Source: Atriophallophorus winterbourni
Taxonomy: Eukaryota; Platyhelminthes; Trematoda; Plagiorchiida; Microphallidae
Length of the DNA: 64,000 nucleotides
NCBI GenBank assembly: GCA_013407085.1
Contig: JACCGJ010025996.1
Location: 23,761 to 87,760 of the forward strand
Direction of reading: 5' to 3'
Shown: positions 26,450 to 41,600 of the stretch, in pieces
Numbering within the stretch: position 1 is the first letter of the stretch
Layout of the letters: each line of letters begins with the position of its first letter
The notes under the pieces: generated by a model
Told to the model about the DNA's origin: nothing
What the model saw: the letters and a program-made list of their open reading frames with translations, nothing else
The model's database searches: none
Position numbers and translations under genes: made by a program

Positions 26450-29400
26450 CGAGCAAAGTTGAGATAAGTTATCGAGTACCAATCGGCTTAGTACTGACTA
26501 TCGCTAAGAACGAACGCGATATCAGTGGAAGATGCGATTCAATCGAGCTGTTCAGATGGTGGTGCGTGAGATCATCACGCAATTGTGGTGTCATCTACAT
26601 CGAACGAAGGATCCTTATGTACATCTTGATCTCAGATATCAAGTTTTCTTTTGACGTTGTGCAAATTTCAACAGAATAAGTAGAAGTTTCAACATTTTGT
26701 TTCATGAAGTTGATGTATATTTGACCGATATTCATTGACACAGAAAGTTTCTTCAAACATTATTCTTTCATTTTTAATTTGTCGTCGCTTACTACAGGTA
26801 CAATCAGAGATCGTAAGTGCAGATTTATAACCTGTGATCAGCAACGAGGATATGTATTTTGTGTATTATTATATTATTATTATTATATTTGCACAATCTG
26901 ATACAGATATAGTGCCGTTCAACATAAACAATGAGATGTACAAAGCGAGAAGGGGGGTACAAAGCGTTGTCATCGGCATCGTTGAACGTAGGCATGATAC
27001 TACCCGGTTGCCTACACCGAAGTAGGGGAGATTTCGTTTATGGGGTCCCACCCCGAGCCATTACCCACAAGGCAGTGGAGCGAGAGAGGTTCGCACCTAT
27101 CGGTGGCCGGTGACCGACGAAACGGTTCATACGCCCTTTTCTGGGAATCTCCTGTTCGGAGCCCGATAACCCCGTTGATAGGTTGGTGACTTCAGTTTTT
27201 GCCTGTGCACCATACAATGTCCTTGGATAGGACAAGGGGCAGTGACTTTTGGAGCGGCGAGTCACATCCGCCGCGTCGTGATGTCATCATTGGATTTTTG
27301 TGGCTTTTTATAGGGAGAACGCTTGCCAGGCGAAAACCCACCACACCCTCAGACACCACCGCCGAACCTTTCGCTGAGCTCAGAGAACCGAGCCCACCCA
27401 GCTGGCACCACGTGGAGGTATTTCGGCAAGCCAGCCTATGTATTTTGTGTGCTAAATGCCGTCACTATAAAATTGATTATTCACTTTCCAATTGTATTTA
27501 TGATTACTCTGTGCGCTTGTGTGACATATCAGTTGACATTGCGTCACCAACAGCTTATTTTAGATGGTTTCTGCAGTGTTTTCTGAAGATGATATACGGA
27601 GCATGTTAACCCTCATAAGGCATCGCCGTCTATGGTGACTTGGTAACGTCTAATAAGTGGAAAGTTATCATATTCCAAAAGATTTGCTCTATAGTTAGTT
27701 GAAGTTAGGAAGTCGACTATTGGGCAGACGGCATTGCGGTGCAAAAACGTTAGACTAAGAGTAATGTTAGCTCGTGCCTTTGATTATACAAGTTGGAAAG
27801 AACTTGCTCTTGAGCGCTCACTTTTGAGGCATTGTGAAACGTCATTTTCAAACTGAGAAGGTTTAACACAGATCACACCGCTGGTCTGCAACTGACACCA
27901 TTTGACGGATTACTACCTATCATTGCGCGCGCTTCGGGATAGATTGTTTCTCCCAAATCGGCTAATTTAGTCATTTGAAGAACTATGGAGCATGAAACCT
28001 TCATGCGCTTGTGATGTATGGCTGGCGTTGACTGAAGATTCTAACAACAGGAACATCTAAGCTACTCCAACCTGCCTAAAAGTCGTTTTCTTGTGTCAGC
28101 TTTTATCTATCCATTTTCGGTTTCAAGTCCGAAGTAGTGAAATTCTCGTGAACGGCATCAATGCTTGCGTAAAATAGCGAGGAGTTTGAATCGCTAGACT
28201 CTGATATTAGAAGCAAAATTCCAATGCAAATCCTACGTATTACAGGCTGTCAACTGGATTGTTAATAATTGTTACTAATGTCTGATTGCTACATTTGCGT
28301 ATCGATCGCTAAGTTTATAGTATCAGGTCTTGCGTGATACAGTTTAGCGAAGTCAAGTTATACGCAGTTTTCTGGGTTCGAAGACGAGCAACATATTGAA
28401 TAACTGCGTCACCGTCGTCTTTGAAATTGGAGTAATAAGGTGACTGTCAAAAGCACGTGTTCTTGTTCCAAAAAATAGGGCAACATTTAAAAGTGTTTCA
28501 AGGAAAATGGATGCAATTAATACTGGATAAACTGGTTTTTTCACGGAGAAACACAATTCGAACAAAGTTATAAGTTACATGCAGATCCTGATCCTACTGC
28601 CCCTACCTGATGAGTATAAACAGCCGTAAACCGGTCGTGGGCTGTGCGTGTGATGGAAATGCATGCAAATTAGCTTTATTGTTACATTATTGATATTTTG
28701 TAAAATTAAACTAGACATTCGCTTAGTACAGAATGTTCTAACACTGGATCAATTGCCTCTTGTAGAACATGATTGAGTAGCACACGTTTCAGAATTCACT
28801 ATCGTCGTTTAGGATATGTGTCCTCAGAAATCAATAACCAAGCGTGAACAGGGTTCATAAGCTTTGTGAAGTATCGGTAAACCTTTGACGTGAGCTAAAT
28901 TGGCGTTCAACAAAGCTGAAATGCAATAATTTCACGTAGGAAATTTGAGAGCTAGTGGTAACGCGTACAAATAAATGCGGCGAAGCAGACATAAAGCGCC
29001 ATTTTCGAAAATGGATAGATATTATAAACAGTTTGATGCACAAAATAGCCGTATTTGCACACCCCTCTATCACACACACGTCTACAAATGATTTTGTGCT
29101 GTTTTTACTCATCAGGCAGTATCTGTACGACCAGAAACAGTGAATAACTGGTGTCTATTTAAGTCATTGATTGATATGCTGAAATGAGCGATTTGTTCAA
29201 TCACGCATACGCACGTTAACAGGTTTGAAAGAATATCTGTAGTTGCGTGTTCTTTGTACAAACTATTTCACAATCGCTTTCATGATGCTTGCAATCATGT
29301 TCAGTTCTCGAATTGATCATTAAAACCAAGGATGAAGCAACTTTAACTCATTTAACAATCCGGAGAACGAAAGTTTGATAATAACCTTGTTTGATCCGCA

Positions 29401-32400
29401 CTGCAAATCGAATATTCACACAAGCAACACATAGAGACTTGCGGCATTGAGGCCGTTGTTTAATTCGTATACAATGAATAAACAGTACAATGTGAGTATA
29501 TAATATTGGAGTGGTTGGTAAAAAAGCCACAGATGTATACTAACATATTTAAGACCAAAGTACGCTATCATCTGAATGGATAAGTTTTAACCGTTTTCTC
29601 TCACTTGGTAATCTTTAAGGAGAGCGTGTCGTTGACCCGTTCACATTCCAATACGAATCGTATAGATCGTACTCAACATTGAAGTATGAAACATCGTGTA
29701 ATCATAAAACCCTGGCTAGTGACACAAGTATTTGTAATACAATGAGAGTGTTCAATTTTATCTATCCATCGATTTTCTGCCATTGCTACCAAGTTCGAAG
29801 TCACTAACACGATTCATTTAATGCTCCTTTCCGCAGAATCTGGTGAACGCGACTACCTCGGTGAGCTTCGTTTATTGTCTCACATTTAATGCAATTTTAT
29901 AAACGAATTATAATTAAAACGAGAATGGAATTGAACTGGACTTTTTCTTCAACATGAACTAAATTCAAACGCGAAGTGCAATAGTGATGAGTGTTAATCA
30001 CGAGCTTTAAAATGATATGAAGTTCTCCGCACGTCAACACAACTCAATTGCGAACATGTAATGTTTCGGGTTTCGGGGTGTTGGTTTGCGAACATTTCGA
30101 GCGACAACATATGTGGAAGTATGAAACGACTGGCAATGTCATCCGCAATCACACGGTATGCAATTAGTCAATGTCCGTCAAACGTACCGGTCGGCACGAA
30201 ATCGACTTACAAACACATCGAAGTGACAACCGGGACAGACATGTTGAGGATCCGTGTTGTGATTGTTTTTTTGCCCAAGTAACTGGCGTGTGTTTTGTGA
30301 TTGGTCTTGTGCTAAATAAACGCCTCTTGTGTAGTGGGTGAACCTGATTACCGTTGGACAAGTTGACCTCTGGTGTGGATCGGGTGCCCAAGTACAAGTG
30401 GCTGTGAAACGCGGGGGCTAACTTGGCTATTGTTGGACAAATGAAACATAAATGAGCCAATTGGCGACCTGCCCATTGTTAACTTAAAATGAGAAGAAGC
30501 AATCATTTGCGGCCTCACTACCCCACCCGCTACAATATGATGCGTTTTACTTTATCGGGTAGTACCTCACCCGCTACAATATGATACGTTTTTCTCTATC
30601 GTGTAGTAGATTTGTACCTAAAACACTTTATGTTTTTTATTACTTGAACAGTTTCAGACGCAATGAGTAAGCAAGGAGTGTCAAATATCGAGCTATCATT
30701 TTCCTATGTTTTATGCCTTGTGTTTGATTCTTTGATTTAACGGTAATATGGGATAGCTACTCTCAAGCCGATTAGGAAGATGCAATTAAAATTATTTTAA
30801 ATGGTTTGTGTGCTAACCTGATTTTTTGATGTTTGCTTGTTCATCCATCATGAAAGTGTTTGGACGCTGAAACCAAGAACTGTCTCATGATGTTTCCTAA
30901 TATGCATGGACATTTCAACAATTTCAGATGAAATAATTTTCGTTTGAATCATTGAACGGTCGCCAGTGCACGTTGGAATTATGTGTATTTCCCATTTTCT
31001 TTGAAATATTAGAATTCTAAATTTCAAGGAATTAGAGTTATGAAAGCTATCGCTCGATAGCTTAAGACGAATACGGAATGGATATAAACATAAACAATGT
31101 AAGTAAGGCACATAAAATTTACTTAAGCACGTAAATGAATGGCTCAGAATCAACCGCTAGGTCTCCCAGTTCTCTTCGATGAACGAATATTCGAGAGATG
31201 TACAACTACTTGTTGTACTGCGTATAAAATCTTGATGGTGATCTGTGTTCTCCGGCTTTTCATTACTACGTACGACTCGGTTTGTTTTCTACCCACAAAT
31301 AGCCGTACAAGGCTTGCCGTTCTCAATCGATATTGTGTGATAAATATCATATCATTTACATGTTTTAACGCTGACACGGTTTCCAAAACTCTTCACAATT
31401 TCTCTAAACCTACGGGTGCACTGATTTCCTTTCAAATTTTGAAGCCGGCAGCGAACAGAACTATTTCAGATGTGATGAGTGTGGTTAATCGTTCATGCAT
31501 AGCAAAGATCTAAACGAACTGTGTGCAGATAATTGCTGAAACGCGATGTTGGTTACACTCAATTTAGTCGACAGTTTGTTTACTCTAACATTTGCGTGTG
31601 AATCTCATAAGTATTAGCACAACCACGAAAGCAATAGTCCACCTGTACTTTGTACCTCTGCTTTTGTAGAAGCATATTGTGAATGATTTTATCAAAATCT
31701 CTCGATATGTTCACATGGTGGATATTTGTTTGTGGATAACTATATCCAACCCTTTCGTCCAACGCTGTAAGAACATATCTCAAGGTGCATCACTGTGTTT
31801 GAACTTCATGCTGCCATGGCGAAAATATATGAAAAGTGCGAAATCATGTTTTCGGAAACTACAAGTTTCATAGAATTTACAATCACAGGCATCACTATAA
31901 CGACTACGATGCAATTCAGATTGTATTGATTCACTGACTGAATGGAGTGTTAGTATGTTTCAGTCATTTTTTCATACATTGCTAATGTTAACTTTACGCC
32001 CAAGTACGATGATGGAAAGAGATGAACTATTTTTTCTGATAGCTGACCCGGCGCAGGATTCGAAACTGAGTAGGGCAATTGCAAGAAGCTTGTACCATTT
32101 GGTGCGTCCCCAAATCTCTAAGCATTGCAGGCACCCGACGTCGGACATCTATCTCCCATGTGGAAATTGACCCCGTCAGGTCGACACATCTGATATCGAC
32201 GGTAAAACAGTGTCAAATGTCTCCATACCATTGCTCCGCAATTATTATTATTATTATTACTATTATTATTGTACGAAGTTTCTTCCTTGAGAACTATTTG
32301 AATGTGGTGTTCCATCAAACAATATTCAATGGATTGCATCCCAATTCGAAGGTCATCTCCAATATATGGTGGTGAATGGCAAAAGATCACATGCAATACC

Positions 32401-35400
32401 GATTCCTCGTGGTGTCCTGCAGGGTACAGGTTAAGATTCTCGGGTTTATATGACGTAAATAAATATGAAATTTTTCTTTTGTTAACAAAATTTGTTTCCT
32501 AAACATGAAATATGTTTAAAAAACATTATTGAATTTGTCTTTCCAGAAGAGGATAAAAGTAAATGGAGTATTTCTAAAATATTGAATTTCCTCAAAAAAT
32601 CAAATATACATTCTTGTTTGATATACCAATAGCTCCACTTAAAACTGTGTATAAGCATTGATTTGACCCAGGATACGATGCTTTCCATTTGATCGATATT
32701 TATCCCGGTGCATAATAGGTTATGGACTGTAGTAGTGAGATATGTGGAATTCTCAAAACTGGTTATTCTAGGATTCATTGATTAAATAATTTAATGTTAA
32801 AACCTTATTACTTTACAACACCACATTATTAGGATATGAATAAAAATGTGAAAATATAATAGTATAAAATGAGTAGAGTTTATCAAATGTAACGCTCACA
32901 AATGATGTTCTTTTGTATATATAAGACCTAGTTTGCTTTAAACATCGCCAAGCAAGGAGAGCACACCACCAATTAAATAAGGGAATGCTAAAGAATTATA
33001 GTACGTACGGCAAAACAATGGGATGTAAAGTGATAAGCTATTGCCACGTGACATTTTCTCATCACAATCTTAAAACATGTGCCTATGTGGATGTCCTTTG
33101 GTAGATCCAAGTCTATAGATACGAATAATAGCGCGCCGTATTCGCCTTTATGTAAAGTCTCATAGTCGGTTAGTTCGCAATCTGTCGATGTGCGAAACGT
33201 TGCAAAGACCCGTCACTGTCTTTGCTGCTCTGTGATAGATATTTCATTGAATACAGCTATATATTTAGCAGCCAAGGACCCAGACTTCAAACTTATAATT
33301 CATCGTACGGCGAATATAGATGTTCATTAACCTCGGTAGGGTAACCAGCGAGAATCGTCCTAATATTCTTTGAATTATATGTCATAATCTCTTGCCATGT
33401 CGATATTTGTAGGATACGCTCACGCGTATGCGGTATTTATCAGAGCAAAGGCCCCCGATTATCCCTTGTTCCCGAATATGAAATTGCACTTAACATCAGG
33501 TGCATTTAGTATAGCATTGAAATAATGGAAAATATATGAAGATTATTATGAATAGTTTCAAAGTTGAGTTTTTGTCTACCCTCCCTTTATACTACTTCTG
33601 CATTTGCTGTATATAGAAAATCCTTAAGCTCGTCAATGCAGATTTGTTGTCTACCATTAAACTTTTCAAATTTTCCAAGTCAATTGCTTTCATCGTTTGA
33701 CAAAATTTACTTGATTTTTAACACAGGGTGTGCCATCGGTCAATGTGAGTCTTAGTTAAACTGTTTTTATATCACCATCGATCGATAGATAACAATATCA
33801 AGTCATTACAACGCCTCTGAACGTAATCCAACCCTACATTCATGATCTAAAAATTCGTAGTGATAAGTAGCAGTTAGCTTCTGTTAGTATAATAATTATT
33901 CATTTGAGAGCAAGAAATAATTCATAAACATTTTGAATTGTCACAGTGCGCAGGTGCAGTTAAATCATTTGTATGTATGTGCAAATTTTGAATTATTATC
34001 TCACGGCTGGGGCAGTAACAATATTTGCAAAAACGAAAGGCAGGTAGGAGATAAACGTAAATGGCGATAGTCTAAACGGGTATAAATTCTTTGCAGTTTG
34101 GTAGAAAACTTCTGAAATCTTTTAACAAACGGGATTGAGAGGATCAACCTTTGCAATCGTTCCGGTTAAATTAGGCTTTGGAAACCACTGACAAGTTTAA
34201 TTCCAATATCTGTAAATTTGTGGAAATCTCCTTGCAACTAACTGAAAAGGAATTGACCTGAATTTTCTAACACCAGGTTGTTACTATATGAATAAAAATG
34301 TGAAAATATAATAGTATAAAAAGAGTAGGGTATATCAAATCTAAGGCTCACGGATGATGTTCGTTTGCATATATAAGTCCTAGTCTTCTGTCAGAGAAGC
34401 CGTGTATGTGGGCGAGCGATGCCTTTATCTGTGCATATATTCGCCATAATAACCCCTTGGTTATTGTAATCATTCTATGAACTACCATTCGGTGGCATAG
34501 AATTTCCACCGTAGGCTGCATAGTTCGAGTCAAGTGCAGATATTGTGGAGCGTTAATTGGGAGCGTTCAAATGATATGCAAAATGGAATCTTTTGACACA
34601 ACACAGGTGTAGGAAACGCCGGAACTACCGATGATGATAATGGAAAAACCCGTATAAATCTGAATACGAAAGGATTGTATCAGAATGCTTCAAGCGACAA
34701 GATCTTTGAAAACCAGAAAAGATGGATAAGGTCTGACGTTATCGAACGATATGCAATTGGTAATGGTCGATCAAATGAACCAAGTTCAGCCTGGTATTTA
34801 AGTGATCCGATCGGAACGAAATCGATTGACAATTCAGATTGAAGTGAGAACCGGTGTGTTCGGGACAGTGTTGCGCTTGCTAAATGTGCCTATGTAAGAT
34901 GCGCTTGCGTGGTATTTTGGTTGTCACGTGCGTATTGAATGCCAATGTATGGTGTGATTAGGGATTAGCGTTGGATAGAAGAAGAAGAAGAAGGAGAAAA
35001 AGAAGAAGAAAAAAAAGAAGAAGAAGAAGAAGAAGAAATGGCTTTATTCGAATACACGAATTTTCAGCGATTCAATTAATTCGACCACACGTAATGAAAT
35101 GAACATATTAAAAAAATACATGTCTAATAAAGATGATCCCACTTCAGCTATTATACTGTCAGTTTCTTCCTCAAATCGAGAATAACTTTTGTATGATCAA
35201 CCCAATATCGAGCCAGGTAGGTAATGAAAGAATTTTTGAATTTCTCAGTTCTTGCATACGGGACGATATGCTCACTACGCGTAGCTGGGAACGATCTGCA
35301 AGCCATAAGGACCTCATTCAGTGGGTGTGCATTATCAGACGATATGACTCTGACCAATCTGTCACATTCACGAAAGTGGCGTTCGACGATCATATCACGA

Positions 35401-38336
35401 AATAACTCGATAGAGGAAGAGCTCAATCTTGAAATTAATTTGATTCCTCTTCTGATCATCAAAAACTCCTTTTCGAAAAGACCAGGAAAAATATAGGGGA
35501 TGCGTAGATTAAAATTTGAACAATGCAAGTAAAAACAAAACATCTAACTACATCAGGAGGAACAGTTGAAGAACGCAGACGTAAGGCGTAAAATGATAAC
35601 CTTCTAACCTTCAAGTACTGTGCAGTCACATGATCGGTCCATTTGAGACTCTGTGATAAAATGTCGCCAAGATACTTAGAGCATGCGCTTCTGCTGAAGT
35701 TCGAGCCATTGAAGGAAATCGTGGGAATTCCTTGAATCAGAGTTTTACGACGCTGACCAGCTATGTTTGAAAATATTACCTCTTTGCATTTTTGAGGGTT
35801 TAACGATAAGCCGAGCGAGGATGACCACTGGCCAATGTTATTTATAATAAATTCAGTTGTAGGAGAGTCAGCAAATCTATGGTGGTCAAAAACAACATCA
35901 ATGTCATCAGCATATTTTAGAATAAGAGTGGAATGAAAGCAAGGAAGATCAGAAATGTAGATAGAAAAATAAGAAGGGGAAAGTATTGCGCCTTGTAGAA
36001 CACCGCGAGAAATCGTTACAGAATTGGACACTTTGCCATTCACGGCAGTATACTGCACGCGGTCCTCAAAATAGGACGCTATCCAGTGAACTAGGTTCAG
36101 GGGTACACCACAATCATGAAGATTTTGAGCAAAGAACTTCTGATAACACTGTTGAAAGCGTTCGTGTAATCAAGAAGACAAACCTGTACCACTTTTGATT
36201 TTGAATCCAATGACCGGGATACATGGTCAGTTAGCAACGCGAGTGCGTCTACTGTCGAACGATTTTTGCGGTACGCGAACTGATGCGAATCTTCTACCTG
36301 ACAACTCGAAACAAGTCGTCGTAGCACTATACTCTCCAGTACTTTGAGTAGCTGCGACGTACACGCAATGGGGCGGTACTTCCCAGGATAATTTTTGGGA
36401 TTGGTGTAATACGTACCGGCTTCCAACTGTCAGGAAAATACTTCTCTCAATGCATCTGTTGAAGATAGAAGAGATCGGCGAAGAAAGTTCACGTGCGCAT
36501 TCTTTCAGCAAAAGAGGGGAAAGATTATCGGGGCCTGCAGCCTTTGAGCGGGATAGAGCGAAAATTGACTGCATAACTTCCACGGAGCTTGTAAAAGTCG
36601 GAGTTAAGAAAGAGGATGGGGGTAAAACAAAATCAGGGATTTCTTGGGTTCCATCAGGTGAAGATAAAAAAGATTCATTTAATGAATTTATATCAGGGAT
36701 AAAGGGAAGTATCTTCCTGTCTTCGCCACACAAACCTTTGAGCGCCCTCCTTAATTGGCGACTGTTAATTGTTTTCAAAATTGATTTTACATAAATATCT
36801 CGCATGCGTTGAATCTCAAGCTTGATTATTGAAGACAGTTGAGAGACAGCGTGACGATCAAGATTTTTGAAAGCCTTTCCCTTCAGTCTTCGGAGGCGCT
36901 TCAATTTATTGGAGGAAAAACAATCAGGTCGAACAAAAGTAGTTTACTGTGGACAACATATATCGAAGAAAAAGTTTAGATAGGATGTAAAAACATCACA
37001 TTCGAGGGAAACGTAGGGTTCGTTAAAAATGCGGGAGTCAGTGTCGCTTAGCATGGTCCTCAGCGCTGAAATATTTTCAGCTTCACAGGTCCTACTGGTC
37101 ACTTTTCGCCCGATTCTGAGAGTCATGTAACTATGCCCCATAGTTCCGTAGATTTTAGGGAGTATTGATGTCACACAGTGATCAGAATTTCCAATCGGCG
37201 CTGATTTACAGACATGAAAAATTTGTGGCGCATTAATGAAAGCGTAATCCTGGTTGATGTCAATCGAGAATTGGGTGTGAAACGCAAGGAAGGTGACGTA
37301 GTTACCGTCGCATCGAGCGCGGTCGAAGACCGTGTGTACAAAACGTACTGGACATTATCACATGATACAAGGATTGACTTAAATTCACGAAGCTTAATCG
37401 TCCTCATCATTCATCATTTGACTAGGTATGTATGACACATTTTCTGACTTGTCTGAGTTGATTGCTACCCGAAAGGGTTACGCGATATCAATGCATCGTG
37501 TTACAAAAGCGTGTGTGATTGTTTGACCCCATTTGTCTTTCTCACTATTAACGGTATCTAGCAATAATAACCGCACCAATAGCTGGGTCTATACGTGGAA
37601 TTATGTAGACTGAATTCACGAGGGAGCAGCTACAGCTATTGGCTGCTGAACGCAGATCATGCCGCCGGCGTGTAACTGAAACCCTAAAACAGATTTTTGA
37701 CTTTCGTTGCCAGCGCTGCGGAAGAGATTGTTCGTTCCGAATCGGACTGTTTAGTCATTCAAAAAACTGTAAAACATGAAAACATCATGCGATTTTGATG
37801 TAATCCATGGTCGACATCGACAGAAGGAGGCCAACAAAAACAGTACAACTAAAGACTACTTATTAATATTCTGAGAAAACGATACAACAATTTGAGAGAT
37901 TCTTCAAAAATCGAATGATATGATAGCGACTATGATGCTTAATTTACTAGTAAGCTACTCTTTAAAATTTCTTCAAAATGACAGACAGAATCAATGGAAT
38001 AGAAGAGATAATTTTATTTTTTATTCATCTCAGATATTGTGTGTCTTCAAAAAATGCATTCAAAATAATCATCATTCTACCCGAAAATTTAGTTTCTTAC
38101 AACGAGGAAACAAAACAATGTAAGTTATGTTATAAATTAGAAAACTATTTGCTGAATAAAAGTTGTTCCATGCAAAACAATGTCTATAATATCTACTGTC
38201 TATCTACTGTATACTACAATGTATCTATCTATCGGCCTATCTATCTGTCTATCTATCTATCTATTTATCTATTTATCTATCTATCTATCTATCTCTATCT
38301 ATCTTTCTATCTCTCTATCAATCAATCATTCAATCC

Positions 38337-38382
<46 letters not shown>

Positions 38383-38455
38383 ATATCTATCTCTCTATCT
38401 ATCTATCTATCTATCTATCTCTCTATATCTATCTATCTATCTATCTATCTCTCTA

Positions 38456-38506
<51 letters not shown>

Positions 38507-38551
38507 ATATATATATATCTATATATCTATCTATCTATCTATCTATCTCTC

Positions 38552-38618
<67 letters not shown>

Positions 38619-41600
38619 TTATCTATCTACCTATTTATCTATCAATTTATTTTTGCATTAGCTGCTCCAAGGAAAACTCTGAGTATTGCGAGGTTAAGAA
38701 GAAAATAAATATTGCTCAATTTGAGTGAGAATCGGAGTATTCAATAGATAATCAATACTGTTTGGCCCTCATGAGAGTAATGTTTTGAATTGTCACAGAA
38801 ACACAGTTTGCAAAGCACCAGGTAACGATTGTAGCACGAGTGCTGAGAGATCAACGCGGTCTAACCAAATTACCGTAATTGCACTCGCATTAAAAATCTG
38901 AGTATTTAATAGACTAGGTACACGTATGATAGGATTGAATGTCAAGAAGCGTTAGACACTTGCGCACTAATTATCATCATTTTACTATTAAGGTATTTCA
39001 GTGTTAGAACTTATATAGCCCCATGAGCTACGAATAGTTATCAGGGAAATATTATTGATTACTCCGTTATGCGCTGTGTGTGTGTTTGTGCATCATGAAA
39101 ATGCATCATCATGCACGGACGATGGAAGAAATTGGTCGTATCAGTCTTATCCAACAATGGCCTAATTAAAATGAACTAAGTTTTTCTGTTCACGCAATTT
39201 TTAAAAATGTGCGGTTATGATCTCAATATCCTCAGTTGATGAGTGCAAACAGCACGAATCCATGCGTGAGGTGATTACATGATGGAAATGAGTGCAAATA
39301 CGGCTACTCGTCTAAGCCCATGAGTTTTCGTGAGCACGTGTGGTTGAAAAGAAGTGTCATGCTAGCATTATCTATCAGTGACGTAAAAGCCAAAACAGGG
39401 TTTACCTTTCCTTCACTGTTTCAATGCATGCGAATCCCGATCGCATTGTCCCTACCTTTTGGGTACAAACAGCCCAAAACCGGTCGTTCGTTGTATTTGA
39501 TCGAAATACGTTGGAATACGGATTTATTATTTCATACTCTTATTTTTAAATAATCAATTTAGCTGTACCGAAAAAGAGACGGAACTGATTGATTGGGACA
39601 AAATTTGTTTAGAAAAACAAACCGAAATAAAGTTTGCAATGAATCGGTTATAGTAAGTTTTTGGTAACGTTTCGCTTCTGAACACAGAAGCTTCGTCAGA
39701 ACAAGAGTGTCGGTACGAACAGTATTCAGGTATAAATGGCATTCTCTTGATCAATCCTGAGTTCACTAAGCTACACAGGGAAGATCAAGATAATTGATCA
39801 CTGACTGCGTGTAGTTCGAGGTGAGTTTACTTTTATTAGTTCGCTAAGCGGATGGTTTTCGATACGCAGTATCTTTCAAGTCAGAATCAGGTCGATCCTC
39901 ATTCGTCTTCGTATAAAATCACACAAACCAAGGATGGCCATTTGCTCTTGATACGGGACCCGCTGCATCCCTTCAACTAACTTTGTAGCTTTGTGGTGTA
40001 TTGGATCCATGATCTCGATGTCTTTACGCAACCACGTTTCCCAGGCTGGGATCGAATAATCCATCGTTGGATGGATGTAAGTATTTAAAATATGAAGAAT
40101 TGTTTTGCGTGAGAACCGTCCGAAAATTATTCTCAGGAATCCTAATATACCACATGCCCGATTAAACACTTTTCTACAATGCATATTCGGTTTCAGGTTA
40201 TTAGTAATCCAAATTCCGAGGTCCTTTTCAGCGGTGGTGCAATTCAGGATATCGTGGCCTAGATGGTATGTGTATTCGCAGTTACGGCCAAGCTGTAACA
40301 AATGACATTTAGGTAGGCTGAAAGGCATTTGATTCTCTAGAGACCAGCGATACAGAGCATCCAATTACTTTTGCAGCATTAAACAATCTTCAGTAGATCG
40401 GATTTGCTTCCATATTTTAATGTCATCTGCAAAAAAACGAGCTTGCATCGCACTATTTCAGGTATATCATTTATATATAAGAGGAAAAGAATAGGTCCGA
40501 GCACTGAACCTTGAGGCACCCCGCTCGTGACATCGATACTTTTCGACAATACTCCGTCAATGCGAACTCGCTCGTGCCGACCGGTCAGATAATCTGTTAG
40601 CCACGATAGTAAGTTACCTGTTATTCCATACCGCACTAGCTTTTGCAGAAGCAAGCTGTGGTCGACCTTGTCAAAAGCCTTTGAAATATCAATATAAAAA
40701 GCATGTACCGTATAGCCTTGATCAAGCGACATCGTCCAATCATTTAGTGTGATCAGTAAATTCGAAAGACAGGATCTGGTCCGGCAGAACCCGTGTTGTG
40801 CTGCTGACAAAACACCTCGTGCTTCAAGCTGACCCACAAGACATTCAGATATAATGCGCTCCATAATTCTTAAAATACATGGTAGCATCGTTATGGGTCT
40901 GTAATTTGCTGCGTCAGAACGACTGTTACTTTTGTAAATTGGTGTTACCACACCTGCTTTCGAAGCCAAAGGTACACAACCTTCACCAAGACTCTGGATG
41001 AAAACCGCAGCTAAGCTATTTGAAAGCTCTCTATAAGACACATGAAGAATTGCTGGGGAAATATTTCCTCCCCGGGAGATTTCTTTGTATTTAATCGACG
41101 TAAGTGTCGCTATACAACACCAGTTGATCGATCACGGGCTCGGTTAGTGGTTCTACAGTGTTTGATAATTCATGATGCAATGATTGCTTTTTAGGGCAGT
41201 AGACTTGAGAGTAAAAGCACGCAAGCGCATCCGCCGTCTCTTGGACTGTGACAGTCAAACCTTCTTCTGTCATGATCGGGAAAACACCTGGTTCAAATTT
41301 GATTCTGTCATTCACAATTTTGTACAATAGTTTTGGATTCGCTTCCATTCGTTCCACCATATGTTGCTGGTACTGTTTTTTGTCCTGCCGAATTAGGGTG
41401 GTGACTCTGTTACGTATTCTGCAAAATTGTAACCAAGATGTAGGGGTGACGTTATTGCAATGAGTAACCCAAGCACGCCTTTTCAATAAAATCGATTTTC
41501 TAGCTCTGCTGCAAACAAAGAAACGGAGGGTGTGGACATCTTTCCTCTGAATATATCGAGAGTTCGACTGGATTTGCATCTGAAGGTAGTTTATCAGAGA

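Noticed and set aside
26931..27265. Overlapping open frames on both strands in the GC-rich insert
   Set aside because: GC-rich DNA gives long frames by chance and no protein motif is seen.
37978..38728. Long open frames of 182-227 codons
   Set aside because: They translate the TCTA microsatellite; no gene.
38821..38835. Phase-open 15-nt segment before GTAACG
   Set aside because: Matches a repeat near 33940 and has a poor acceptor.
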